The notes under the pieces are model-generated. The model made no database searches. It was not told where the DNA came from and saw only the letters and a list, made by a program, of their open reading frames with translations. A program made the translations under genes and the position numbers. Positions 15,922-24,236 of a DNA stretch of 53,213 nucleotides are shown piece after piece; position 1 is the stretch's first letter; each line of letters begins with the position of its first letter. The stretch comes from Hydrogenophaga sp. (GTDB lineage Bacteria; Pseudomonadota; Gammaproteobacteria; Burkholderiales; Burkholderiaceae_C): positions 1 through 53,213 of the forward strand of contig JAABQG010000020.1 in NCBI GenBank assembly GCA_011391595.1. Direction: 5' to 3'.

Positions 15922-17424
15922 CTAGAAGCGTTCCAGCTCGGGGTGCTTGATCTGTCCGCCACGTACCAGCATCTTGCCGTACTCGGCGCAGCGCTGCAGC
16001 GTGGGGATCACCTTGCCGGGGTTGAGCAGGCCCTTGCTGTCGAAGGCCCGCTTCACGCCGAACATCTGTTCGTTTTCCGCAGCCGAAAACTGCACGCACA
16101 TGCTGTTGAGCTTTTCGATGCCCACCCCGTGCTCGCCAGTCACCGTGCCGCCCATCGCCACGCTGGTCTCCAGGATCTCGGCGCCGAACAGTTCGCAGCG
16201 ATGCAGTTGATCGGGGTCGTTCGCATCGAACAGGATCAGCGGGTGCAGGTTGCCGTCACCGGCATGGAACACATTGGCGCAGCGCAGCTGGTACTTTTTT
16301 TCCATTTCCGCAATGGCCAGCAGGATGTCGGCCACGCGCTTGCGCGGAATGGTCGAGTCCATGCACATGTAGTCGGGGCTGATGCGCCCGCTGGCCGGGA
16401 AGGCGTTCTTGCGTCCGCTCCAGAATTTCAGGCGCTCGGCCTCGTCGCGGCTCACGGCAATCGCGGTGGCTCCGCAACGACGCAGCACCTCGCTCATGCG
16501 TCCGATTTCCTCGTCCACTTCCTCCGGCGTGCCGTCGCTCTCGCAGAGCAGGATCGCCGCGGCGCTGAGGTCATAGCCCGCATGCACGTAGTCTTCCACG
16601 GCGGCGGTCATGGGCTTGTCCATCATTTCGAGCCCGGCCGGGATGATGCCGGCGGCAATTACCGCCGCCACGGCGTCGCCGGCCTTGCGGATGTCGTCGA
16701 AGCTGGCCATGATGCAGCGCGCCAGCAGTGGCTTGGGCACCAGCTTGACAGTGACCTCGGTGGTGACGGCCAGCATGCCCTCGCTGCCGATCACCAGTGC
16801 CAGCAGGTCATAGCCCGGCGCGTCCAGCGCTTCGCCGCCGAACTCCACCGCGTCGCCTTCGATGGTGAAGCCCTTCACCTTGATGACGTTGTGCACTGTC
16901 AGGCCGTATTTCAGGCAGTGCACGCCGCCGGCGTTCTCCGCCACGTTGCCGCCGATGGTGCAGGCGATCTGGCTGGACGGGTCGGGCGCATAGTACAGGC
17001 CGTGCGGCGCTGCCGCCTCGCTGATGGCGAGGTTGCGCACACCACCCTGCACCACGGCCGTGCGGCTCACTGGATCCATCTTCAGGATCTTGTTGAATTT
17101 CGCAAGGCTCAGTGTCACGCCCAGCTTGTGCGGCATGGCGCCGCCGGACAGGCCAGTGCCCGCGCCCCGCGCCACCACCGGCACGTCAAGTGCGTGACAG
17201 GCTTTCAGCACCGCCTGCACCTGCTCGTAGGTTTCGGGCAGCGCCACCACCAGCGGACGTTCCCGGTAGGCGGTGAGGCCGTCGCATTCGTAGGGCGTGG
17301 TGTCCTCGGGTGTGTAGAGGACGGCGTGGGTCGGCAGGACGGCCTGCAGGGCAGCGACCACGGCTTGCTGACGGGCGGCGCGCTGCTGGCGTTCGGCCGG
17401 GCTTGAATCGGTGGAAGTATTCAT
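15922..17424 (-). CDS. glcD: FAD-linked oxidase, glycolate oxidase subunit GlcD type
   Basis: A 500-residue flavoprotein of the VAO/PCMH fold. The FAD pyrophosphate loop is in ARGAGTGLSGGAMP (about residue 85), followed by the GGNVAENAGGVHCLKYGLT block, with the C-terminal oxidase domain ending in GEHGVGIEKL and NPGKVIP. Length and sequence match GlcD, which oxidises glycolate (or D-lactate in relatives). The usual partners glcE and glcF are not beside it: upstream is a LysR regulator, downstream lrgAB. It may act with distant subunits or be a D-2-hydroxyacid dehydrogenase of similar form. Confidence 0.88.
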   Translation of the reverse strand: MNTSTDSSPAERQQRAARQQAVVAALQAVLPTHAVLYTPEDTTPYECDGLTAYRERPLVVALPETYEQVQAVLKACHALDVPVVARGAGTGLSGGAMPHKLGVTLSLAKFNKILKMDPVSRTAVVQGGVRNLAISEAAAPHGLYYAPDPSSQIACTIGGNVAENAGGVHCLKYGLTVHNVIKVKGFTIEGDAVEFGGEALDAPGYDLLALVIGSEGMLAVTTEVTVKLVPKPLLARCIMASFDDIRKAGDAVAAVIAAGIIPAGLEMMDKPMTAAVEDYVHAGYDLSAAAILLCESDGTPEEVDEEIGRMSEVLRRCGATAIAVSRDEAERLKFWSGRKNAFPASGRISPDYMCMDSTIPRKRVADILLAIAEMEKKYQLRCANVFHAGDGNLHPLILFDANDPDQLHRCELFGAEILETSVAMGGTVTGEHGVGIEKLNSMCVQFSAAENEQMFGVKRAFDSKGLLNPGKVIPTLQRCAEYGKMLVRGGQIKHPELERF

Positions 17425-17530
17425 GCGTCGACTCTACGCCAGCCGGCGGGCGTCGTGGTGAGGTTTTTTACAGGTCTTGTTGAAAGCGGCTACGGATCGC
17501 CGGCCGAGCCCCCGCGCCCGGCGGGCCGGT

Positions 17531-18394
17531 TCAGGCGACGCTTTTTTTCAGCCACTCGGCAAACGCCGTGCATTCCCATCGGTCCATGGCACCGGTGCGC
17601 CAGCACAGGTAGTGCGCATGTGGACTGGGCACGGTGCGCGCGGAAACGCGCTCCAGCGAGCCGTTTTCGATCCATTGGGCGGCCAGTTTCAGGCGGACCA
17701 GGCCAATGCCCAGGCCCTGCGCCGCCGCATCACACATCAGGCCAATGTCGTTGAATGAAGAGCCATCCACCGGTTCGGGCCAGTCCAGGTCGTGCGCGGC
17801 AAACCAGGTGCGCCAGGGCTCCAGCGGGCTGCGCAGCAGCGCCGCGGTCTTGAGATCCTCGGGCGTGTCGAACGGCCCGTTCTCGCGGATGTACGCCGGC
17901 GAAGCCAGCGGCGTGACCTCGTCCTTCATGAGGCAGACATATTCCACGTCGGCGTAGCGCCCGGTACCGAAGCGGATGGTGAGGTCGGCGTCTTCAGCCA
18001 CCACGTCAAGAAGCGGGATGCTCACCTGCAATGTGATGTCGATCTCGGGGTAGGCCTCCATGAACTGGCGCAGGCGCGGCATCAGGATGGAGCGCGAAAA
18101 CGTCGGGGTGACAGCCAGCTTGAGCTTGCGCTTGCCCGGCGCGGACGCCGCGCCAGGGAATTTCTGCAGGTTCGTCAATCCCTCGCGCACATGGGCCAGG
18201 TACTCGCTGCCTTCTGTGGTCAGCGAGAAATCGGCCCGGCCAAACAGCTTGGTGCCGATGATCTGCTCCAGCTGCTTGACGCGGTGGCTCACGGCGCTGG
18301 GCGTCACGCACAGCTCCTCGGAAGTCTGCGTCACGCTGCGCAGGCGTGCCAGCGCCTCAAAGGTCAGCAGGCACTGGATCGGGGGAATGCGCAT
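17531..18394 (-). CDS. LysR-family transcriptional regulator (GcvA-like)
   Basis: A 287-residue regulator with an N-terminal winged helix-turn-helix (residues 1-60; SVTQTSEELCVTPSAVSHRVKQLE) and a periplasmic-binding-protein-like effector domain. The N-terminus PPIQCLLTFEALARLRSVTQ is typical of the GcvA subgroup. The ATG at 18394 is chosen; a GTG two codons upstream (18400) is an alternative and neither has a strong ribosome site. It precedes glcD on the same strand by 106 bp and may control it, though LysR targets are more often divergent. Confidence 0.9.
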   Translation of the reverse strand: MRIPPIQCLLTFEALARLRSVTQTSEELCVTPSAVSHRVKQLEQIIGTKLFGRADFSLTTEGSEYLAHVREGLTNLQKFPGAASAPGKRKLKLAVTPTFSRSILMPRLRQFMEAYPEIDITLQVSIPLLDVVAEDADLTIRFGTGRYADVEYVCLMKDEVTPLASPAYIRENGPFDTPEDLKTAALLRSPLEPWRTWFAAHDLDWPEPVDGSSFNDIGLMCDAAAQGLGIGLVRLKLAAQWIENGSLERVSARTVPSPHAHYLCWRTGAMDRWECTAFAEWLKKSVA

Positions 18395-18420
18395 GATCAC
18401 TGCCCGAGGGAGGTTTTTCC

Positions 18421-18492
18421 GCCGGGCCGCCCCAAGGAAAAACGCGCCCCCCCGGGGGGCAGCGCAGTACGTGAAGCGACAAGCGTGGGGGC
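18421..18492 (+). repeat. 72-bp GC-rich intergenic repeat, copy B
   Basis: Same head (GCCGGGCCGCCCCAAG), a central run CCCCCCCGGGGGGCAG able to fold as a hairpin, and tail GCGTGGGGGC; 72 bp like the other two copies. It occupies nearly all of the space between the LysR start and the purU stop, both minus-strand genes. Confidence 0.85.
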
Positions 18493-18499
18493 CATATGA

Positions 18500-19348
18500 C
18501 TACTTGAAGATCACGGTCTTGTGACCGTTGAGCAGCACGCGGTGCTCGCTGTGCCACTTCACGGCGCGCGCCAGCACCTGGCTTTCAGTGTCGCGGCCCA
18601 TGGCGGTCAAGTCTTCGACCGTCTTGCTGTGGTCCACGCGCGCCACGTCCTGCTCGATGATCGGACCTTCATCGAGGTCGGCCGTCACGTAGTGGGCCGT
18701 GGCGCCAATGAGCTTCACGCCGCGGTCGTGCGCCTGGTAATAGGGCTTGGCGCCTTTGAAGCTGGGCAGGAAGCTGTGGTGGATGTTGATGGCCTTGCCC
18801 GAGAGCTTGCGGCACAAGTCGTCCGAAAGGATCTGCATGTAGCGCGCCAGCACCACCAGCTCGGCCTCTTCGTTCTGGATGATCTCGAACTGCTTCGCTT
18901 CAGCCTGGGCCTTGGTCGCGGCAGTCACCGGAATGTGGTGAAACGGCACGTTGTAGCTGGCCGCCAGCTGGTAGAAGTCGCGGTGGTTGCTGATGATGGC
19001 GCGGATGTCCAGTGGCAACAGCCCGCTTTTCCAGCGAAACAGCAGGTCGTTCAGGCAGTGCCCTTCCTTGCTGACCAGCAGCACCGTGCGCATCGGCTGG
19101 CTGGTGGCGTGCAGGCTCCATTGCATGCCAAAGGGTTCGGCGAAGAAACGGAGTTGCAATTGAAGGTCTTCGCGTGTGACCTGGGCGCAGGCAAACTGCA
19201 CCCGCATGAAAAACAGGCCGGTGCCGTGGTCGTTGTATTGCGCGGCTTCCTCGATGTTGCCGCCGTGCTCCAGCAGGAATCCGGAGACGGCGTGCACGAT
19301 ACCCGTGCGGTCGGGGCAGGAGAGGTTCAGGACGTAGGCTTGATTCAT
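18500..19348 (-). CDS. purU: Formyltetrahydrofolate deformylase
   Basis: A 282-residue enzyme that hydrolyses 10-formyltetrahydrofolate to formate and tetrahydrofolate, supplying formate for PurT and balancing one-carbon pools. Residues 1-85 form an ACT domain (NLSCPDRTGIVHAVSGFLLEHGGNI). The rest is the formyltransferase-type catalytic domain with the active-site Asn-His in INIHHSFLPSF and the Asp in DLDEGPIIEQD. The ATG at 19348 matches the family start MNQAYVLNLSCPDRTG; an upstream extension in the same frame is not supported. It appears to be a single gene, followed by the repeat at 18421. Confidence 0.95.
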   Translation of the reverse strand: MNQAYVLNLSCPDRTGIVHAVSGFLLEHGGNIEEAAQYNDHGTGLFFMRVQFACAQVTREDLQLQLRFFAEPFGMQWSLHATSQPMRTVLLVSKEGHCLNDLLFRWKSGLLPLDIRAIISNHRDFYQLAASYNVPFHHIPVTAATKAQAEAKQFEIIQNEEAELVVLARYMQILSDDLCRKLSGKAINIHHSFLPSFKGAKPYYQAHDRGVKLIGATAHYVTADLDEGPIIEQDVARVDHSKTVEDLTAMGRDTESQVLARAVKWHSEHRVLLNGHKTVIFK

Positions 19349-19398
19349 AAAGAGCGGATTGTCGCAGGGTGGTCGCGGCCGACGTTCGCAGGCCTGCC

Positions 19399-20286
19399 TC
19401 AGCGACCCGGCGCCATCTGCTGGCGCAACTCCGCGCAATAGTCCTTTGGCGGCGGTGCGGCAGTGAGCCAGACGGCATCGGCCGGCGTCATGTCGACCCC
19501 GGTGTCGGATGGGCGGTCGGGGCGCAGCACCAGCGATGCGCTGCGGACTTCGCGCCCCAGGTGCGTCGGCACGCCGAGCTCCCGATCCACGTGGCCGTTG
19601 CCGGCGATCAGCAGCACCGTCTTCCCGGGTTCAAGGGCCCCCACAATGGTCTGGGCCATGGCCGCATCACGTGCGGTCTGTATCCGGGTCATGGGGACGA
19701 TCTGGGACGGTGGCAACAGCCCGCAATGCCCTTCGCGGATGATTTCCTGTTGTTTTTGCCACTTGTCCAGCTTCAAATGGCCATCCAAAGCTATGTTTTT
19801 CATAGCATCTTTCATCTCTCCAGCGGGCAAGTTGGCACCGATGACGGGCACGCCAGCCTGCACGGCGGCCATCACCGCCGGCCCATAGGCACCCCACGGC
19901 CAGCCTGCTTCGCGCCATTTGAGCGCAGCCCGCACCTGTTCCTCGGTGGCTTGCGGTGGCAGGCCTGCGGTGGAGGTGTTCCGATCCGCCATTTCCAGCG
20001 CCAGTGCGGCCAGCGTGCCGCGGGCGGCCAGCGCCAGGACGACGGCGCGCTGAAGCTGCTGGTGCGCTGGCGCGTCATGCTGTTCGCCTAACAACAGGAC
20101 GTCGGCCGGCAGCAGTGCCTGCAGCCGACGATTCACCGCTTCGGCGTCGGGCGCTTCGGGGGCGGCCTTCACTGTGGCCCGCTCGACCGAGGCTGGGGTT
20201 TCCGGTGCGCGACCGGCGCAGGCGGACAGCAGGATGCACAGCAGGGCGCATCGGAGTCCGTGCGCGACAGCAGTTCGACAGTTCAT
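19399..20286 (-). CDS. chaN: ChaN-family lipoprotein (putative haem/iron handling)
   Basis: A 295-residue protein with a lipoprotein signal peptide (lipobox LSAC, Cys23) and a ChaN/Tiki-superfamily domain: LLLGEQHDAPAHQQ near residue 68, a later GNGHVDRELGVP, and the helical middle. ChaN of Campylobacter binds haem and is tied to outer-membrane iron uptake; other members may be proteases, so the role is uncertain. Codons for residues about 150-172 overlap an AT-richer repeat-like stretch at 19772-19830. Its start is only 33 bp from the divergent AbrB-family gene. No TonB receptor is nearby. Confidence 0.85.
   Translation of the reverse strand: MNCRTAVAHGLRCALLCILLSACAGRAPETPASVERATVKAAPEAPDAEAVNRRLQALLPADVLLLGEQHDAPAHQQLQRAVVLALAARGTLAALALEMADRNTSTAGLPPQATEEQVRAALKWREAGWPWGAYGPAVMAAVQAGVPVIGANLPAGEMKDAMKNIALDGHLKLDKWQKQQEIIREGHCGLLPPSQIVPMTRIQTARDAAMAQTIVGALEPGKTVLLIAGNGHVDRELGVPTHLGREVRSASLVLRPDRPSDTGVDMTPADAVWLTAAPPPKDYCAELRQQMAPGR
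19772..19830. repeat. AT-richer repeat-like element inside chaN
   Basis: Contains the palindrome GCTATG-TTTTT-CATAGC (19790-19806) followed by ATAGCATC and CCAGCG (19820-19825). ATAGCAT and CCAGCG also sit together in the element at 35701-35770, read on the other strand. The frame of chaN stays open. Family membership is tentative. Confidence 0.4.
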
Positions 20287-20319
20287 GGCGCCATACTAAG
20301 CGCAACCGTCCTCGCCCGC

Positions 20320-21399
20320 ATGCGCCTGCATTACACCCTTCGCGTTGCCCTCACCCTGCTGCTGGCGCTGGGCGCGGCCGCCCTCTGCGTGGCACTGCGC
20401 ACGCCATTGCCCTGGATGATCGGCCCGCTGGTGGCCACGGCCGTGGCCTCGATGGCCGGCGCGCCGACGGAGAGCGCCGGCCCGCTGCGCAACGGCGGGC
20501 AGTGGGTGATCGGCGCCGCGCTCGGCTTGTACTTCACGCCGCAGGTCACGGCATTGGTCGCCAGCCTGTGGTGGGCCATTCTGCTGGCCATTGCCTGGGC
20601 GCTGGTGCTGGGCGTGGGTTTTGCCGCCTTCCTGTACGGGCTGCATGCGCCGCGCCTGCCCGACGTCGCGCCGCGCGCCATGCGGGCCACGGCCTACTAC
20701 GCGGGCGCTGTCGGTGCCGCCTCGGAGATGACCTTGCTGTCCGAGCGGGTGGGCGCGCGCACGGACCTGGTGGCGGCGGCCCACAGCCTGCGACTGATGG
20801 TGGTGGTGCTGGTGATTCCCTTCGGCTTGCAGGCCAGCGGCCTGACCGGCGTGGATGTCACGCCCGCAGGGCCCCGGGTCGTGCACCCCGCGGGCCTGCT
20901 GGCGCTGGCTTTGTGCACCGGTGCCGGCGCCCTGCTGATGCAGCGCCTGGGCCGGGCCAACCCGTGGTTCATGGGCGCGCTGGTGGTGGCGATGGGGTTC
21001 ACCATGGTCGGCGTCACGCTGTCTGCGGTTCCGGTGTGGCTGTCGAATGCGGCGCAACTGGTCATCGGCGTGAGTCTGGGCGTGCGCTTCACGGCCGGCT
21101 TTCTGCACACCGCGCCGCGCTGGCTGGCTTCGGTGGCGCTGGGCACGCTGGTGATGATGGGGCTGTGCGCCGGGTTTGCCTGGCTGCTCTCCAAGGGCAC
21201 CGGCCTGCATCCGGTCACGCTGCTGCTGGGCACCTCGCCCGGCGGCATCACCGAGATGTCGATCACGGCCAAAGTGCTGCAACTGGGCGTGCCGGTGGTC
21301 ACCGCGTTCCAGGTGTGCCGGCTGGTGGCGGTGTTGCTGCTGGTCAACCCGCTGTGGCACTGGCTGGAGGCGCGCCGCGCTCGCGACGCGGCCTGCTGA
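20320..21399 (+). CDS. AbrB-family integral membrane protein
   Basis: A 359-residue protein with about ten hydrophobic helices arranged as two similar halves, each containing the PWMIGPLVA / NPWFMGALVVA motif. This is the AbrB membrane family (named after a suppressor in E. coli and sometimes mislabelled ammonia monooxygenase); it is a putative transporter of unknown substrate. The second half ends with GTSPGGITEMSITAKVLQL, conserved in the family. The ATG at 20320 was chosen over a GTG at 20260 because the latter would overlap chaN. Divergent from chaN; convergent with and nearly touching the next gene. Confidence 0.88.
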   Translation: MRLHYTLRVALTLLLALGAAALCVALRTPLPWMIGPLVATAVASMAGAPTESAGPLRNGGQWVIGAALGLYFTPQVTALVASLWWAILLAIAWALVLGVGFAAFLYGLHAPRLPDVAPRAMRATAYYAGAVGAASEMTLLSERVGARTDLVAAAHSLRLMVVVLVIPFGLQASGLTGVDVTPAGPRVVHPAGLLALALCTGAGALLMQRLGRANPWFMGALVVAMGFTMVGVTLSAVPVWLSNAAQLVIGVSLGVRFTAGFLHTAPRWLASVALGTLVMMGLCAGFAWLLSKGTGLHPVTLLLGTSPGGITEMSITAKVLQLGVPVVTAFQVCRLVAVLLLVNPLWHWLEARRARDAAC

Positions 21400-21404
21400 G
21401 CCTC

Positions 21405-22541
21405 TCAGTGCCGGAACGAGCCTTCGCGCGTCACGATGGCCAGGTCCACGAAGCTCAGGCCGGTGTGCTGGTCGCGGTTGTAGACCGCGCGCAGGCCGTT
21501 GAGGTCCAGGCTGGCATTGGTCAGGCCGGCCAGGAAGCTCTCGCGCGTCGGCTCCGGTCCGGCCAGCCTCAGCGCGGCCACCAGCGCCTTGGCCGTCACA
21601 TACCCTTCCAGGCTGCCGTAGGAATATTCGCGCCCGGGCTTCTGCTTGCCGAACTCTTCCTGGTACTCCCGGGTGATCGCCGTCTTGCGCTCCCACGGGC
21701 TGGGAACCACCTGCGCGAACACCATGCCGTGCGCCAGCGGCCCGAGGTGCTTGGCCATCTGGGCGGAACCCGAATTCACTGCGTAGAAGTTGGCGGGAAG
21801 TCCTTTGGCGCGCGACTTGCGGATCAGCTTCTCATAGACGCCGGGCGAGCCGTGGTTGAACACGATCTGGGCCCTGCCTTTTTCCAGCTGGCTGACCATC
21901 TGATCGATCTGGGTGTCGGCGATGTCGGACTTGAAGGGCAGGTCGGCGACCAGCTCCATGCCGAGTTCCTGGCTCAGCAGTTTCACGTTGGCCAGGTGCT
22001 GCTGGCCGGTTTCGGAGTCGGCGCGCAGAAAGCCCACACGGGTCGCGCCGATGCTCTTGCCGTAGCCAAGCAGCGCCCGGAATTCCTCGCGGTGCTCCGC
22101 GCGCACCGGAAACACCAGCGGCTGGTGGGGCCGGCGCAGGGTCGGCGAGCCGGCAATCGGGCCGAAGAATGGCACTTTCAGGTCGATGGCTGCTTTCATG
22201 ACGGCGGTGGACGGCCCGCCCTCGACGGAACCGAACAGGATGAACACCTTGTCCTGCTCGACCAGCTGGCGGGCATTGGCCTCGGCCAGGTTGCCCTTGT
22301 TGTCGTCGTCCAGCGTCTTGAGAACGATCTGGCGCCCGTTCACGCCGCCGCGCCCATTGATGAAGTTCAGGTAGGTCTGGATGCCTTCCTGTACCGCCAC
22401 GCCGTAGTCGTTCTTGCCGCCCTGCAGCGTGATGTTCTGGCCGACAAGAATCTGGTTTTTCGTGACGCCATCGGCGGCCAGTGCCCACGACAGGGTCAGG
22501 GCCAGGCAAGCGGCAAGCAGGCGGGGCAGAAAACGGGGCAT
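21405..22541 (-). CDS. Branched-chain amino acid-type ABC transporter substrate-binding protein
   Basis: A 378-residue periplasmic binding protein. A Sec signal peptide covers about residues 1-22 (cleavage near ALA-ADG), and the type I periplasmic binding fold of the LivJ class begins VTKNQILVGQNITLQGG, with an internal repeat of Rossmann-like lobes. The ATG at 22541 has AAGGAAC upstream; longer frames have no such support. No permease or ATPase gene is near, so it is an orphan binding protein; such orphans are common in Burkholderiales. The ligand could be an amino acid, an amide or an aromatic acid. Confidence 0.9.
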   Translation of the reverse strand: MPRFLPRLLAACLALTLSWALAADGVTKNQILVGQNITLQGGKNDYGVAVQEGIQTYLNFINGRGGVNGRQIVLKTLDDDNKGNLAEANARQLVEQDKVFILFGSVEGGPSTAVMKAAIDLKVPFFGPIAGSPTLRRPHQPLVFPVRAEHREEFRALLGYGKSIGATRVGFLRADSETGQQHLANVKLLSQELGMELVADLPFKSDIADTQIDQMVSQLEKGRAQIVFNHGSPGVYEKLIRKSRAKGLPANFYAVNSGSAQMAKHLGPLAHGMVFAQVVPSPWERKTAITREYQEEFGKQKPGREYSYGSLEGYVTAKALVAALRLAGPEPTRESFLAGLTNASLDLNGLRAVYNRDQHTGLSFVDLAIVTREGSFRH

Positions 22542-22685
22542 GCTGGAGGTTCCTTCAGGTCGTATTTTTCGGGCGACGGCCATGCGATCCACCTTGGGCT
22601 CGCTGCTGGCTGCGCGAATCTGAAAATACTACTGCAAAAGGTTTGCAGAAAAAGCCTTGTCTGCTGAAAAATCGGACGCAGCCCG

Positions 22686-22705
22686 AAAAATGCCCGGATC
22701 GGGCC
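22686..22705 (-). terminator. Intrinsic terminator downstream of the DUF3567 gene
   Basis: On the minus strand GCCCG-ATC-CGGGC is followed by ATTTTT, just 12 bp beyond the stop codon of the DUF3567 gene. The stem is short (5 bp) but all GC. Confidence 0.6.
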
Positions 22706-22717
22706 TGGAGTTTGCGC

Positions 22718-22999
22718 TCAATGCACCAGCACCGGATGCTGGGCCAGCCCGCTGTAACTCTCCAGCGTGTCTTCCACTTCTTCCTGGGTGGGCGTGTTGA
22801 CCTGCCAGGCGTTGATCTTCTGCTGGAACATCTCGGCCCATGAGCCGTCGAGGTAGACCTCTTTTCCACGGCGCTTGTCGACGATCTCGAAGCCGTGACG
22901 CGCCAGCATGGGCACGCTGGGCTCCGGCGCGCCGTCTTCCTGCGCGTTGGCCAGCAAATGCATGACGGCAAAAGTGTCGGACTCGTAGAGCGTGTTCAT
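22718..22999 (-). CDS. DUF3567 family protein
   Basis: A 93-residue protein, MNTLYESDTFAVMHLLAN..., matching the small betaproteobacterial DUF3567 family, whose function is unknown. It is acidic, with no signal or membrane segment, and has a conserved GFEIVDKRRGKEVYLDG core. The ATG at 22999 is preceded by AAGGAGAATGATCCC; a GTG six codons upstream lies on that ribosome site and is rejected. It is flanked by a terminator downstream and has about 130 bp of non-coding DNA upstream, so it is probably a single transcript. Confidence 0.85.
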   Translation of the reverse strand: MNTLYESDTFAVMHLLANAQEDGAPEPSVPMLARHGFEIVDKRRGKEVYLDGSWAEMFQQKINAWQVNTPTQEEVEDTLESYSGLAQHPVLVH

Positions 23000-23129
23000 G
23001 GGATCATTCTCCTTCACGGTTGCTTGTCAGATTGCAACGACTGTGCCAGTTTCAAGGTTGACAGGGCAATTTGTGCGAGATCACCACACTTTTTCCATGT
23101 GTTCGGGGTCCTCGGGGCCGGGCAAAAGG

Positions 23130-24236
23130 TCACTTCAGGTCTTCTGCAGGCTCGGTGGCACGCAATTCCTGGTCGATGAAGTCGCCATTGGCCTGGGTGA
23201 CGCGGATGCGCACGGGCAGGTAGTTCATCGACGGCGCGTACCACAACTCGACCCGGGTGTCGAACTCGCGCCGCGGGGCGCGGGTGAGCTTGAAGGCCAT
23301 CACTTCACCGATTGGAAGGTTCAGCCGTTCCTCGCCTTCCGAAAGTATCACCCAGGACTCGGCATCGCGCGGGCTGACGGTCTGGAGCGTGAGGCTGTTG
23401 CCAGGCGCCAACTGACCCGGCTGGGCGGCCATCAGCGCGCCCAGTTGAATGAACAGGCTGAGCCGGTCCTGCGCGCCGGGAAGCAGGGGGGCGTCGGGGG
23501 TGTTGGCGCTGAAAGTGATGCGCTGCGTTTCACGGTTGAAATGCGCGGCTTGCTCGCCCCGCCACTTGTCGGCATAGCGCAACGGTGCCAGCCCTTGCGG
23601 GGTGATTTCGCCCTCGCTGGTCTGCGAGCGTGAACCGATCAGGAAAGCGCTGACGTACAAGCGGATCGCGTAGCGTCGACCATCCTGTTGCCAGAGCACC
23701 TCGCCACGGACGTTGTAGTCCATCTTGCGCGCCTGGCCGGTGAGGTTGTAGAGCAGGCGCACCGAAGCAGGCGCAGTGGCGATCAGGTTGTTGCCATCCG
23801 GTGGCCGGCTGCCGGAAACCGCCGACGCTGGCTCGGCGGGGGCGACCGCGGTGTCATCAGGTGCCGATTCAGTGTTCGTGGAATTTGCCATTGGATCTGT
23901 TGTGGATTCGCTCTGCTCGGATATCGGTTCCCCCTGGTTTGATGCGATGTCCGCTTCTGGCATCGGGCTGGGAGTTGCAGCAGCGGGTCGGGGCGGTTTG
24001 TTCACGACGGGTGGCCGCTTCTTCGCGACGGGGGGCGCCGGCGGTGTGTTGACAACATCGGGGGGTGGGGGGGCGGGTGTCAGGGTGCGGGTGTTGATCG
24101 CGGCCACGCGAACGATCGGCGCCTTGTCGGGAAGGAGCGACAGGGAGGCCTCTTGAAGCATCAATAGATGCGCGGCCAGGACGAGGGCCGTCAGGGCCGC
24201 CAGCGGCCGCAGCGCGACCGGCGCCCACGCTTTCAT
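23130..24236 (-). CDS. DUF3108-domain protein, membrane-anchored periplasmic
   Basis: A 368-residue protein. An N-terminal hydrophobic segment (residues 10-32) anchors it. A long Pro/Ala/Thr/Ser-rich linker (about 50-160) resembles TonB-like or wall-spanning linkers, with PPPPDVVNTPP and KKRPPVVNKPPRP. The C-terminal half is a DUF3108 beta-rich domain (about 165-368). Members sit in the envelope; the function is not known. The ATG overlaps the stop of the upstream IclR gene (ATGA), so the pair is co-translated, an odd coupling for a regulator and an envelope protein. Confidence 0.82.
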   Translation of the reverse strand: MKAWAPVALRPLAALTALVLAAHLLMLQEASLSLLPDKAPIVRVAAINTRTLTPAPPPPDVVNTPPAPPVAKKRPPVVNKPPRPAAATPSPMPEADIASNQGEPISEQSESTTDPMANSTNTESAPDDTAVAPAEPASAVSGSRPPDGNNLIATAPASVRLLYNLTGQARKMDYNVRGEVLWQQDGRRYAIRLYVSAFLIGSRSQTSEGEITPQGLAPLRYADKWRGEQAAHFNRETQRITFSANTPDAPLLPGAQDRLSLFIQLGALMAAQPGQLAPGNSLTLQTVSPRDAESWVILSEGEERLNLPIGEVMAFKLTRAPRREFDTRVELWYAPSMNYLPVRIRVTQANGDFIDQELRATEPAEDLK

